Source of the DNA: Phaeoceros laevis
Lineage: Eukaryota > Anthocerotophyta > Anthocerotopsida > Notothyladales
Length of the DNA stretch: 40,143 nucleotides
Assembly: GCA_049999765.1 (NCBI GenBank)
Contig: JBNGIQ010003695.1
Coordinates: 1 to 40,143 of the forward strand
Reading direction: 5' to 3'
This document shows, one piece after another, positions 22,527 through 34,067 of the stretch. The notes below the pieces were generated by a model, which saw nothing but the letters and a program-made list of their open reading frames with translations, was not told the DNA's origin and searched no databases. Made by a program: the position numbers and the translations under genes. Within the stretch, counting starts at the first letter, position 1, and the number at the start of each line of letters is the position of its first letter.

Positions 22527-22795
22527 TGTTAGAAGGTACTAAATACCTATGTGTCAGCACCTCATAGGCATTAGTTAGCATTAGTTTTCTATTGGGCCAC
22601 TTGGTAGGAAGGACCTAGAAGTAGAGTATGATTGGACCACTTGTTTCTTAAACGAAACTTCTAGAACTCATACTGAAGTATAAAAAGGGCCTAGCCCAAG
22701 CAATAAAGTCATCGTTCCTTTTCAATGCTCTCACGCTCACCTTGTGAGGAGTTAGCCCTCCCTCTAGCGCCATCGTGGCCTCACACTTTATGACA
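22527..22795 (+). mobile_element. Solo LTR of a retrotransposon with 5-bp target duplication
   Basis: A 269-bp segment begins TGTTAGAAGG and ends TTTATGACA, the TG...CA ends of LTR retrotransposons. It is flanked by the direct repeat CGGAC at 22522-22526 and 22796-22800, a 5-bp target-site duplication. Inside are a TATA-like TATAAAAA at 22679-22686 and an AATAAA polyadenylation signal at 22702-22707, in the order expected of an LTR read on the plus strand. No internal retroelement coding sequence is present, so it is most simply a solo LTR left by recombination between two LTRs. The short LTR fits a Copia-type element, but the superfamily is not proven. Confidence 0.82.
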
Positions 22796-22800
22796 CGGAC
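22796..22800. repeat. Target-site duplication, right copy
   Basis: CGGAC directly after the LTR, identical to 22522-22526. Confidence 0.8.
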
Positions 22801-23280
22801 GTTGACGTCGAGAAATTTCTCATTTCTTGAGAGATTTGAAGCTAGCTACCTCGTCACAGCTGCTGCATTAATAATTCCTGGCGAGCGTTGCTCATGAATC
22901 TGGAACTTGTTGAAATTGCCATGCAGACAGTGAGCAACGGCAAGTACCACAGCTGCGTCCACCGGGTGAGTCGCAGCACCGGAGCAACCGTGCCCAGGAC
23001 ATCTGTCGTTTTTGACGACAGTGGAAACACAGCCTCAGATGGTGCTGGCCCCCGCGGCGGAGCTCCTTCATCCCCGCTCCGCTACTCCCGCAAAGTACCG
23101 GCCCCGAAGGAGGGCAGACCGCACTGCCAGCTTGATGATAGCCTATGTACAACAGTCACATGCCTCTCCCGCGCTCTAAGGCGGAAATGGTGATCGATCC
23201 TGACCTGCATCAGGACAAGGCCCGAGACAATGTCATCATTTTGGTGGGCGGCAGCGAGTTCCTCGCCGGCATGCCCTTGG

Positions 23281-23862
23281 TAAACTTGTAATCTCTTTTG
23301 AGACTTTCAATCTTGAGAAAGACTTACTTGTAAGTCTTGAAAACTTGTCAGGTTGGGTTTCTAAAGATGTCTTCAACTGTTGTAAAATAATGATTAGATA
23401 CAGTCATCAGATTAGCTCGCTTGAACAGAGAGCATTCTCCCTCCTCAATTTGTACAGAATGAAGGGTTCACGAGGTAGACATCCATATGAAAGTCATTCC
23501 TCCTTGGAACATGTTCAAGATTGGAAGCAGTTGGCTGAGCACTTGTGGCCTCAAGATTTTATTTGAATGATCGTTTATTTGACTGACCCTCTAGCGAATC
23601 ATTTCTATTCTAGCTGGCATTATATGATGAATCTAAAAAATAAAATTTCGAGGGTATCATGTCCCCCTGTCTCAGATAACGAAAAGAAGTTGCTTTTATC
23701 TATTTTGATCCTACGCCTGGACGTGAATAATGGCAGTCCAATGGAAGCCAGAAAAGTCAATTGTAAAATGGCAAAAATGGTAACATACAGATAGTAACAT
23801 AGCACAGATCCTTCATGTTCCATGCTAGTTGAAGCTCCCAGTCAAATATGAGCTGATGAGCA
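23281..23862. other. AT-rich intergenic region
   Basis: Between the dioxygenase relic and the 3' end of the MRS2 gene, whose 3' UTR should be at the right side. Low-complexity AT-rich sequence with no supported gene. Confidence 0.5.
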
Positions 23863-26198
23863 TTACCCAATCAATCGCTTATAACGAGCATAGGACATGA
23901 CGGCCGCGAAGACAAGTAAACAGATCCCTCCCGTCAGTATAACCACCTGTTACAGCACAAAGAATATTATGGAGTCGTTTTCAAAGAAAGGACACCAACA
24001 CATCGACTCTCTCAGAAAAAGACCGCAGCCAGCTTACCCATTTGAAGACGTGGCTATACCCCTCGTTCCACTTGTACGGAAGATTCATCCCAAATATTCC
24101 AGCAACCAAAGCGTACAAAGCAGTTACTACTGTTGCGGAGCTTAAGATGAGCTCCAACTGCGTAAGGACAGTGACAATAACCGTTGGCAATGCATGTAAC
24201 ACTCCCAACACCCATCTCCAGCAATGCGGCATGAATGCATCCGTGCATAATCGAGTACTGACCTGTATTAGCTTATTTCTGTGGTTGTCAAGCTGCATCG
24301 CAACAATGACGCTCAAACCACTATATGGGAAACACAAGATCCACGACAGCTTCTATCTGCTAAAAGAAAAACGTATGCATCACTGTTTACTGGAATATGA
24401 TCCTGTCTACTTCCTCGAGCACAAAATGCTGATGAGCACCTGAATGTTGATGTAATCTTCTGTGTCGTCAATGTATTCTCGGAGCTGCAGTACTTGAATC
24501 ATCAGAAAAGCCTGACAACAGATATGACAGGACAAATAACAGACACCACACAGCACACACAAGCAGTCCTCACAAGTCAATACCTCCCAAGTCATGGCAT
24601 GCTTGGAAATAGTCCCAACTCTGTAAAAGGCAGCAAATGGACTTAACTGTTGTTAGCTTGTTCAGGGTTCCGTCAATCTGCATGAAGTATGCCTAAAATC
24701 CAACAACTAAAACAAAGTTACTACAAGCATCAAAGTAACAATTAGCTGGCACAACACCCATGTGTAGGGGAAAGTTGTAGTGAAATAACCTCCAGTAGCA
24801 TCTCAAGCTCTTCAATGTCATCAGTTCCGTGCATATACGTGGAGATAGTGCTGGTTCTGCTGATCCCCCGAGATATCCTTGAGCCAATTGTCGGTGAACC
24901 TGGGACCCAGCTTTCAGCAGTGACAGACGTCCCACCTGCAGGAGATGCTGCTCCAGCCGATTTTCTTGTCAGATATAGATCGCTCATATCTCCGTCATCA
25001 TCCAGAAGTTGCTCAAGCTCATCTCTAACCTGTGAGGCAACAGGCAGAAAAAGCGTGACAAGGTTACTGCCACATCCACAATGTCACCTCCAACGTCTAA
25101 GGTGTAATCAGTGTCAGGTGCTCGTATTTCAAATATCTGGGGCTAACGACATAGCACCTTTTGCACCCGTGTTGTAAGCCTTGTCATTCCACTCTTCAGC
25201 TTCCTGACTCTATCTAGGTTCCGACTGCTAATCTGGATCACCAAAAGCAAAGTCCATACCATCAGTCAGAAACTCAAGAACTATAACCACCACTTTTGCA
25301 AACCAACATGAGAAGGACCCTGGAAACCAATCAGAAAAGAACATGGTCTTGCCTTCTTTGTTAGTTCATCCAAAGCTGGATACGCAGCTGTCTCAAGTTC
25401 TGTTGTACGTGCATCCAAAAAGCTACAAATAGCTTCCAAGGCAACCTCCAAGGCACGGAACTCGAAGGGAGGCACTGAAACAAGAACCCCGGACAGTCAT
25501 CAAGAGCATGCTCAGCCTGATTTTCAGCACTGCTCAGAAGGCACGCCAATATGAGTGGCTGAGCTCGAGGCGGCACTCAGCTCAGTGTACAGCACAACAT
25601 CTCTTACCATCTCCACTGCTGTTCACGTCATAACCCTCTGCTCCAAGATTGTCACTGAGCTGCGAATACCCTGACGATGGAAGCCTGCGGAGAAGCTCTT
25701 GCACAATTGGAGCCACGCTGTCCTCCCCAGGGTTGCGCAGAAGGACCTGCACTGATGAGCACAGAGTTGACTCGTCAGTTGATCTCGGTCAATACTCAAG
25801 CTGGAAAATCCGTGAAGAAGAGTGTACATGCAGCCAGAGATCGAATTACCTCGGTCGCTGTTATGATAGCCTTGATATGCTGCAAAATAGCCCACAAGTA
25901 TTCATCAGTCCAAAGACTTCCTCGAGTCGCTACGGAAGATCACATGTACCCAAAGACATCCACAATGCGTTTAGGTGATTACCTCAAGGTTCAGGACTAT
26001 GGCTTTCTCACGCCCTAAAATGGTTGACGGATACGATAGCAGCGGATCTAAAATCCGAAGATCCCGAGCATGAATCCCTACCCGATGCATAATAACATAT
26101 TTGTCCACATCCAAGATCACACTGCCCCCGTTGGAGTTCACAAACATCCAACTTGAGAGGAGTGGCCCCTTCTTCTTCGCAACTGCTTGAGCGTCCAT
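23863..26198 (-). CDS. MRS2/MGT (CorA-type) magnesium transporter
   Basis: Eleven exons: 25983-26198, 25850-25879, 25608-25746, 25353-25474, 25158-25232, 24790-25029, 24648-24692, 24440-24484, 24263-24292, 24038-24157 and 23863-23946, joining to 381 aa. The cytosolic part has the family phrases [65 protein letters not shown] and [20 protein letters not shown]. The last two exons encode two membrane helices, the first ending in the GMN pore motif (residues 337-339, [11 protein letters not shown]) and the second in [20 protein letters not shown]. The protein forms a pentameric Mg2+ channel in the plasma, vacuolar or organelle membrane depending on the paralog. No clear targeting peptide is seen. 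Intron 4 (25233-25352) begins with GC rather than GT. The N-terminal region is short, as in compact family members. Confidence 0.96.
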
Positions 26199-26932
26199 CG
26201 CAAACCAACTGGCAGCGAGCGGGCAAAGATAGGAAACCAGCAGAGAAGGCGAGACCGATGAAAACCATACAGAGGAATTGCCGCGTTCGATTGCCTACAC
26301 TAACTACTTGAGTGCGGAGCCCGGCGACGATAGCCCGGTGACACCAACTTGCCATCACTCGAGCAAGTTTGTGTCTTCTGCAGCATTTGGTGCAACTAGA
26401 AACGAATGACGGCCCAGATGTGGCAGAAGATCCCAACTTGCAAAACCAGATAGTTACTTGGCGGTTTGGAGTGGGGGAGGGAGGGGCTGCTACCAATAAT
26501 AACAGCGGTTTTTTAACTCACCAAAGTTTGTAACAACTTGACAAATGCTGCAGTGCTGATGTGGAAGGCTGGGTGACGTGGAGGATGACAATCGTCATTG
26601 CCGGATCCGAAGGAACGTGGCTGACTACGAGCTAGTCCGCCACGGTACTGATGCAGCTCTAGCTTCTCGGTCGAAGCTAGCTGGTTTTCTATGCATCCGT
26701 GGGTATGTGCATCAATTCAGCTCCCGAGTAAGGCAAATTTTCGTCTCCAACTCTGAGGAAATTCCGCAACTGCAGTCCTGCAGGTACCAGCTCTAGATGG
26801 TGAGAACAAGCTGCTAAGACGCGAAACCATGGAATGCATGTTATAGCAGGACCATGAGGTAGTCCTTCTCAGTTTGAATAAATTTTTGCACCACCTACAG
26901 GTGCTGCTGGACTGTGACAAGCCTCAAGACAA
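26199..26932. promoter_or_regulatory. Divergent intergenic region between MRS2 and MCCB
   Basis: About 730 bp between two start codons pointing away from each other, so it should hold both promoters and leaders. No obvious TATA box or repeat was found, and the small open frames show no family features. Confidence 0.4.
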
Positions 26933-29879
26933 ATGAAGTGGGGTCGAGTGCTCACGACCGTCCAGCGTTTAGATGTTTTGGCTTTCAAGGGTGGAAACAA
27001 GGCTTTCGTTCTTCGGAACAGGGATGGCCTTGCAACGTTTCGATCGGGGCCTGGTTGTAGGTTACCAGCGGGAGGCTTATTGCATGACATCACCAAAATT
27101 AGCAGTTCCCGAGCGTATGCCACAAGTGAATCTTGTCGGGCCACGGGTGCATCTAGGTTCGTGACATTGGATCAAGGTCTCAACATCCTACCAAGTGCGG
27201 TGGACGCAAACAGTGGGGCCTTTGTGGCAAATGTCAAGGCTATGGATGGATTGGTGGCCGATCTCCGCAAGCTTGTCGAGCAGGTTTCTGATACAATTTT
27301 CGTTCCTTGCATTCTCAGGGACGCCGTGTTGTTCCTTGCCCTCTTGCTACAGCAGGGTTTCACGTTATTGACAGACCGCTGATAATTCAATGCGGATATT
27401 ATCCATGCAGGTGAATGCAGGAGGAGGCCAAAAAGCCGTAGAAAGGCATCTGGCAAGAAGCAAATACCTACCTCGAGATCGTATCAACTATCTCCTTGAT
27501 CATGGATCTCCTTTCCTTGAGCTCTCACCAGTAAGCGTTCCAGTCCTTGTTCTTTGCATTGTTGTTGTGTTAGTTGGTTTCAGTTCATTGTGATCAGGTA
27601 TTTGTGAACGTGTCCCAGAACCTTGAAAGATATTCAAGCGTATCGTTGGACTGAGCAGCTTGCAGGACACAAGCTGTATGATGAGCCCTTACCAGCAGGA
27701 GGTATTGTGACGGGCGTAGGCTCTATCCATGGCCGCTTGTGTATGCTGGTAGCCAATGATGCCACTGTCAAGGGTGGAACTTACTTCCCCATCACAGTGA
27801 AGAAGCATTTGCGGGCTCAAGAAATAGCAGCGCAATGCGGCCTGCCTTGCATCTATCTGGTTGACAGTGGGGGTGCCAACCTGCCAAGACAGGCTGACGT
27901 ATTTCCAGACAGGGATCACTTTGGCAGAATTTTCTACAACCAGGCAGTCTTGTCAGAGCGTGGGATACCTCAAGTTGCTCTTGTTCTGGGCTCATGCACT
28001 GCAGGAGGTGCTTATGTACCAGCCATGGCCGACGAAAGTGTCATTGTGAAGAAGAATGGAACCATATTCCTGGCAGGCCCTCCCCTTGTCAAGGTTGGCA
28101 TCCAAATGCGTTGGCCTTGCTAGGACTGACTTTGTGAAGGCATTGTCTGGCATGGAAATCCGTGCCAAGCATTTTCGTCTCCAGTTTTGCTTCTCGCTCG
28201 GCCTCTGCATGTGTGTGAGCTCCTATTTACTTTTGCCGGTACTACCAGGATGCTAACTAGTGCACAGGTACCCACTGCAGGCCGCAACCGGTGAAGTAGT
28301 TACAGCAGAGGATTTAGGTGGTGCAATGCTACACTGCAAGGAGTCAGGCGTTGCAGACCACTATGCCAACGGTTTTCTTTCCTCTTTTCTGTCTGTGTAT
28401 GGCTGTCATTTTTTGCTGCATGGCTAGTATGCTTAGCATACATCTCGGGGTGCTGAGCAATGCTGGTTTTTGAAGTGTGTCCTCTTTTTTCTCGGGTATA
28501 TGCAGATGAGTTGCATGCTCTTGCAATTGGACGGAAGATTGTGGGAAACTTGCATCATGCTGGGATCACAGACAAGGCACCTCAAAATCTGAAGCAACCG
28601 CATGGTGACATACAAGAGCCTTTGTACTGTGCAAAGGAGCTATATGGTATTGTGCCATGTGATCCACGTCAAACATATGATGTCCGAGACGTTATTGCAC
28701 GACTTGTGGATGGCAGCGCGTTTGACGAATTCAAGAGGCTATACGGGCCAGTAAGCATCGAGAGACCTGGTCCTTGTCTCTTCTAGCTGGGTTGTTGAGG
28801 AAGTCTTGTAGGTTACATGACAATGGTGGCAGACCTTGGTGACAGGGTTTGCAAGCGTACTTGGCCAGCGGGTTGGGATTGTTGCCAACAATGGCATTCT
28901 TTTTACGGAATCAGCTCTAAAGGGGGCCCACTTCATCCAACTTTGTGCCCAGCGGCACATACCTCTCATCTTCCTTCAAAACATTGCTGGTTTCATGGTG
29001 GGATATCTGCAACAGAGCCTTGATAGCTGCGCACTTCTGCGTTTAGTAGTGACAAAAAGGAATGTTTCTGAGGTTTGGCTTACAGTTGTTTTTGTTCTGG
29101 CAGGTTGGTTCAAAATCTGAAAGCAGCGGAATAGCAAAGGCTGGAGCTAAAATGGTGATGGCTGTTTCCTGTGCGAAGGTGATGGATGCCTTCTCTCGGG
29201 CATGTGCCTTTGAATAAGTAGTTGTTGCATATGGGAGACATCTGGCTGATGCGCGCAGCTGAGACTTGCAGGTTCCGAAAATCACAGTCGTGATTGGAGG
29301 CAGCTACGGGGCTGGAAACTATGGGATGTGTGGTCGTGCTTTCAGTCCTAATTTTCTTTTCTTATGGCCCAACGCCCGGATATCTGTCATGGGGGGAGCT
29401 CAGGTATTGCTAGAGGAAGTAGGACGAGTGCAGAGCAGTCTTCTAAGTTCAAGAATGTATCCACTAAGGTCTTATTCTGAGTTGTCGTGCAGGCAGCTGG
29501 AGTTCTTGCGCAGGTGGAAAGAGAAGGGAGAAAACGGGCGGGTAAGGAGGTAAGTTGTTCAGGAGCATTGAGCATATCACTGATTGACAGTTAACTGCAA
29601 GAGAACCCAAAGTTGCCGGCTGGCTGGAGTGGACATGAATCCGTTTGTGATGGCATGTGGCCGACTGAATGACAGTGGACAAGCGAGGATGAGGAGAGTT
29701 TCAAGTCAGCAATGGTTGCCAAGTACGAGGAGGAAGCCCATCCATACTACGCCAGTGCCAGGCTGTGGGATGATGGCGTGATCGATCCAGCAGATACCAG
29801 GACAGTGTTGGGTCTGTGCCTCTCGGCCTCTGCGCAGCAAGCACCTCGAGAGTCTAGTTACGGTGTTTTCCGCATGTGA
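26933..29879 (+). CDS. MCCB: 3-methylcrotonyl-CoA carboxylase beta subunit, mitochondrial
   Basis: Ten exons: 26933-27283, 27411-27530, 27659-28093, 28281-28371, 28506-28750, 28833-28997, 29104-29178, 29272-29403, 29493-29549 and 29676-29879, joining to 624 aa. This is the carboxyltransferase subunit, which moves CO2 from the biotin of the alpha subunit to 3-methylcrotonyl-CoA in mitochondrial leucine breakdown. The first ~75 residues are basic and rich in Arg, Ser and Ala, like a mitochondrial presequence. Family motifs are [20 protein letters not shown], the acyl-CoA site [38 protein letters not shown] and [12 protein letters not shown]. The C-terminal half has [53 protein letters not shown] and the end [20 protein letters not shown]. 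The usual SGGAYLP reads SGGANLP here. Fragment order and frame are intact. Confidence 0.97.
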
Positions 29880-30756
29880 TGACAAGCTGTCCACCTGGGC
29901 AAAATCCTGGCAGTCTGGAGATTAACCTGTCGCATGAAGATTAACCTGACTCATGAAAGCAACGGATGTGTTGTTCCCACCTCTGCACACGGTGAGCTTG
30001 TGTTTGTTGTCTGGCTGGCTGGTGTAGCAAAAACGACTGAGCGACAGAAGCTCATCGTTCTTGTAACAAAAAATGAGATCCAAATAACTTACATGTGAAC
30101 TCTAAAATCAAGAATATTTGTGTAACAAGTTGCATATAAGGGGAAAATCACACCACGGGGGGGGCATTTCTGGTCCTCTCCTTTCCGGTTTCGAAACGGC
30201 CCTTACGCTATGATGGAGGTCCCTCGCTAACCTAAAGCATCTGACCTAGATTATCCATTCGGATTATCCACAAATTGTTACGTACAGTAGTCATCCCATA
30301 GTTTCGAATTTGCACAACGTTTTGCCAGAAGAAGATACTTTATTACGCGCTTGAGGTCACTCAACTTCGCCATTTTTGTACTTCTTCCCTGGCCCCTTAT
30401 TTCCTTCTGCCTGACCGCACTAACCGAGTCAACAGATAACTGTACAGTAATACTAACTACTAGTTGTTAGCACTTTCACCCAGATTTTAAGCAATAAAGA
30501 CACACCTCAGGCACATGTAGAGAAGTATTCATGATACAATGATCAAGCGAGCCGCTTTTTTCTGCCACATACAGCTTCATTAGCAATCCTAAGCACCGTG
30601 CAGGTCTGCCCAGGAAAACAGTTTCCAGTCTGGCATGTACCTTTGTTCTACTGTATGTGGCAGAAAGAAGGCCATAATCTATGCCTCACGGAAGAGTGAA
30701 GGCCTGTTTTGTTGGGTAGTGTCACTAGTGTGGGAGAAGCCCGTCAGCAGAAGCAG
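29880..30756. other. Intergenic region between convergent MCCB and DRP5A
   Basis: Holds the two 3' UTRs. There is a G-run at about 30159-30166 and a large inverted repeat at 30555-30670. No gene is supported. Confidence 0.5.
30555..30670. repeat. 20-bp inverted repeat with 76-nt spacer
   Basis: The arm 30555-30574 (contains TTCTGCCACATACAG) pairs with 30651-30670 (begins CTGTATGTGGCAG) over 20 positions with a single G-T pair. The spacer contains a further small hairpin (GGAAA...TTTCC). It lies 87 bp beyond the DRP5A stop codon, so it may be in that gene's 3' UTR, or be a small foldback element. Confidence 0.8.
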
Positions 30757-33700
30757 CTACAGAGAAGTACTAAGATTGCGGAACTCCTGAAGGCAGCTGC
30801 TCAAAGTGGACCACCGCCTCTGAAGACATTCTCTCTCCATGTGAAGCTCCTCCACGGAGCCGGGTGCCACAAACATCTGCATAAACTTGTCGTCGCTAGC
30901 AGCAAACAGATCTACTTGCACAGCCATGGCCAAAGACTCCCGGCTGTGCTTGCAACAAAACGGGAGTTAATGGCCGTTGGATGAAGTACAGCACAGGCAG
31001 GAGGACTGCGAAGACTTACCAAGGATTCAAGAATCCAGCGTTTAAGGTGGCTGGAACACTGCGCTCCACAAGCAGTCGCCGAATCTTGCCAAACTGATCA
31101 GCAACCAAAGAACACACTTCATCATACGAGGATCTCGGGAGACACCCAGCTCCAGTATCCTGACCATTGTGACGCGGTTCTTTGTGCAGAGCGGCTATCC
31201 GCCCACTTAGAGATGCCCCTGTTCTCTTTCTCAAACCTCCCTCCCCGCTTGTAGCATTTAAGCGCCCGCTAGCAATACCGAATTCTTTTCGTTTGGCCTT
31301 CACCTCGCTCGCTCCCATTTCAGGAGATGGAGTGCTTGGAATTGTCATCTGGCTCTCGCCAAGAGAGTCTCTTCCCTTTTTCATTGGGCTGGTAGCAGTT
31401 GTGGGCATCTTAGAGATACCTGCTAGTCCGGATGAATGTGGGTCAATGTTCTCCTCGTCCACGGAGGCATCCTCCACACGCACACGGCTGGCCCACAAGG
31501 AGTCATGTCCTTTGGTAGTATGTGCCTCTGTGAAGTAGCTTTGGAGCTGGCTTTCCCAACCAGCATGCTGTATAGAGTGAAGCCACGAAATTAGATCTAC
31601 CAGCCTTGCAAATACTCGCAGTCAACCACCCCAGAAACGAGTTCCAATGCATCACCTCACCAGTAAATAGGAATTTGTGGCTGTATCTAGATGGTGCCGA
31701 ACCAGTTCCTTGCACTTCCTTGTTAGGCCTTCAACAAATTTGTTGTGCGCCATTCTAAGGGCAGCATGAAATGTCACATACGCAGATAGCTCAGAGAGTC
31801 CTTTTGCTGCACAGTGGCATTCATAACAGTAAGTCAGATAAAGAAATGTTTGCTAGTGTCCAGAAGATGCTCAGAGTTCAAATGTGACTTGCTTACACGC
31901 ATTCAACTCCTGAAGGCGAATGCATTCCAAGGCAAGATCAAACAGACTTCGTAGAACATGAGCAAGCCTGTTGCAAGCTGTTTCGAGGAGTGGCCCAAGC
32001 CAGGACCTAGCTTCTGCACGGGCTATTCCAGCAGCAGCAGCAGCTACCCCACCTCCCCTTCCAGCATGTGCAAGCAACATGTTCTTGACCTGTTAAGAGG
32101 TGCAAGGCAAAGAAGCACGTCAGCTTAAATCGATGAAATGGAAGAATGGTGGCAGGGACAGGAGTCATCTCACCTTTGACTTTGAGATAACTGGACACTG
32201 CAGTGAACAAGCAGCACAGTGGAATTCATTTAACACTCTTTCAAAGGCAGCCGCGCCATATAACTTCAAGTCTGCATCTGGAGGCTGGATGTCCTTAGTT
32301 AGGCCTGGCCACTTTATTACACCACTAGATGTCCTCTCGTCTTCTGTCGTGGACCCCCACCCTGAAGGATCTAACTCTGCTGCTCCTTCCAAAAGTGCAG
32401 CCTACAGCCAAACGATGTGCAACGTCCATTAAGGAGGACTCAAATGCACCCAGCAGCAAGGACTCAAATGTTCCAACAAACATACCACATGACTTGTCAC
32501 AGCAGCTGCATGAGTCATGGCAGCTTCTCTTAATGATGCCACATCAGCTGACCTTGCGAGTCTTGAATCAGCCATTGCTAAATCTGCACTGATCTCAGAG
32601 CAGCGTTGATCCAACAAAGCTAGAGTTGCAGGGGCAGCATCTCTGTACCTGATTAAAGGTCCAGTATCTGAGAGAACTTAGTGTGTTAACCACCGGGAGC
32701 TAAACACTAGCTTAGCTTTAAACTCATGCTTGGAATAGTGCATTACCTTCGCTGGAGCTCTTGCTCCAAGTATCTCTTCAGGTTTCCAAACCCAACCTGA
32801 AGAGCAAATCTGTCTTCATCAAAACCCTCACGAACATTCTCTCGTAAATGCTTGACAACTTCTGAGTCAATTTGACAGATCTGGTTCCGGAAGTCGTCGT
32901 TGGTACAGGGGCTTCTATCCTTTGGCAGTGCAATAAAAAATGGCTGTGCACTTTCACCCAGATAACCTCCTGCGCTCAGATACCGGTCGACTTCCCATCG
33001 TTCTTGAAACTCCTGTCAGGAGGATGAACCAACATCAGATAACCACAGAGTCCATCAGATCTTAGCAAACATGACAAGAATAACGAAATGCGTCCACCTT
33101 AAGGCGGTTATCAAATTTCGAAACAACCACAGCTGTCCTCCGAAGAAAAGGATCGATTGTCCTCAGAGTGTCCAGCCAAAGCGAGGAGCACCACTCAACA
33201 CTGCTCTGTTGGAGAAACAGAATCAACCGATGCTGTGGGGCAGCTATGGCCTTGACCATGTCCAATATCTCGTTTGGGGTCGAATCAGGTTCTCCCTTCT
33301 TGGCCTGCGATTCAGTGTGATTGTTTTAACTGTAGGAGCGGAGGCACAGTCCATGGCCTCCTTGAGTAAAGCGTAAGTCAGAAGAATCAAGACATAGATA
33401 CAGCCAAATAATGAGGGAAATAAAGCAGGAAACAATATGCTGTTACCTTGAGAATAAAGCCAGGGGTGTCAATGATTGTGAGGTTGGGGCAATATGCATA
33501 TTCTGCACGCATAACGATGGGTTTTGCACTGACAGCGGTCCCAATCGCTTTGAGGTGCTCCTCTGTCCTCATTCTGATGGCCTCGGCTACAGAAGACGGT
33601 GGTTCTATTACAGGACCATAATCCTCTGAATCCTCATGCTGCAGAACAGAGTTGAGTTAGTCAAATTCTGACCTTCAGCACCCGGGCTTGTCTAATTGCA

Positions 33701-34067
33701 GTAACAATTTACAGCAAGGGGTATGAAAGCCTACTTGCAGCCGACACCGAGGCTCCAGGGCAGTAGAGTCGTGCACCATCTGCATCATCAATGGGCGTCT
33801 GGTGCCCATTTCCACTTCCCTCACATTGAAGCGGAAACCAAGCAGCGCTTCTAAAAGAGTGCTCTTCCCGTCCGATTGCCCTCCCAGTGCTACAATCTCA
33901 GGGAGGGGGAGCTTTTCTCCAAAAGCCACTGCAGTTGCTTGTAGTCTGCTGTAAGCCTCGTACCGAGACCGCGACTCTGGGCTATTATACAAACACTCTG
34001 TAGCATCCCAATGGCCCTCGGTACCCTGCTTCCAAGCTTGCTTGCCATATGCCTGGTGCCCCGTCAT
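30757..34067 (-). CDS. DRP5A: Dynamin-related protein 5A (cytokinesis dynamin)
   Basis: Ten exons: 33735-34067, 33447-33638, 33098-33304, 32747-33012, 32486-32648, 32174-32401, 31897-32089, 31661-31806, 31020-31567 and 30757-30943, joining to 820 aa, close to the Arabidopsis protein. DRP5A is a large GTPase acting at the forming cell plate in cytokinesis and is a relative of the plastid-division dynamin ARC5. The GTPase domain shows the P-loop GGQSDGKS (62-69), switch I in EMGTRRP, DTPG (168-171) and SKFD. Then come FLQQSSVEWCSSLWLD, YLSAGGYLGES, QRRYRDAAPATLALL, KLYGAAAFERVLNEF and ILLAHAGRGGG-like sequence. A disordered stretch holds DEENIDP and TIPSTPSPE, as in other DRP5A proteins and possibly phosphorylated. 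The C-terminal effector part is LLVERSVPATLNAGFLNP and LFAASDDKFMQMFVAPGS. There is no PH or proline-rich domain. An in-frame stop precedes the chosen ATG. Confidence 0.96.

Larger units (their letters stand above)
22080..23280 (+). pseudogene. Decayed 2-oxoglutarate/Fe(II) dioxygenase gene
   Basis: Fragments of a plant 2OG dioxygenase (the class that includes flavonoid and gibberellin oxidases) lie in order on the plus strand. A piece with DKLPSYREVIRY is at about 22118-22165. The iron site RLGPHTDTNFFNINVAGCGG followed by GLQFFEAGQWHNMP is at about 22342-22475. TVSNGKYHSCVHR, with the distal His, is at about 22929-22966, then RTSVVF, the R-x-S 2OG site, near 22998. QPQMVLAPAAELLHP and KYRPRR follow in another frame (about 23031-23108), so a frameshift separates them from RTSVVF. 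There is no convincing start and much of the N-terminal domain is missing or scrambled. A solo LTR (22527-22795) sits between the two iron-ligand segments. A last open piece, 23161-23280, is in frame with nothing I recognise. A working gene with unusual introns is less likely. Confidence 0.65.

Noticed and set aside
22888-23193. Complete-looking 101-codon open frame with its own ATG
   Set aside because: It is only the distal part of the dioxygenase relic read through a frameshift; the conserved QPQMVLAPAAELLHP part is in another frame.
30709-30984. 91-codon open frame on the plus strand
   Set aside because: It is the antisense of the last DRP5A exon, which encodes the conserved C-terminus.
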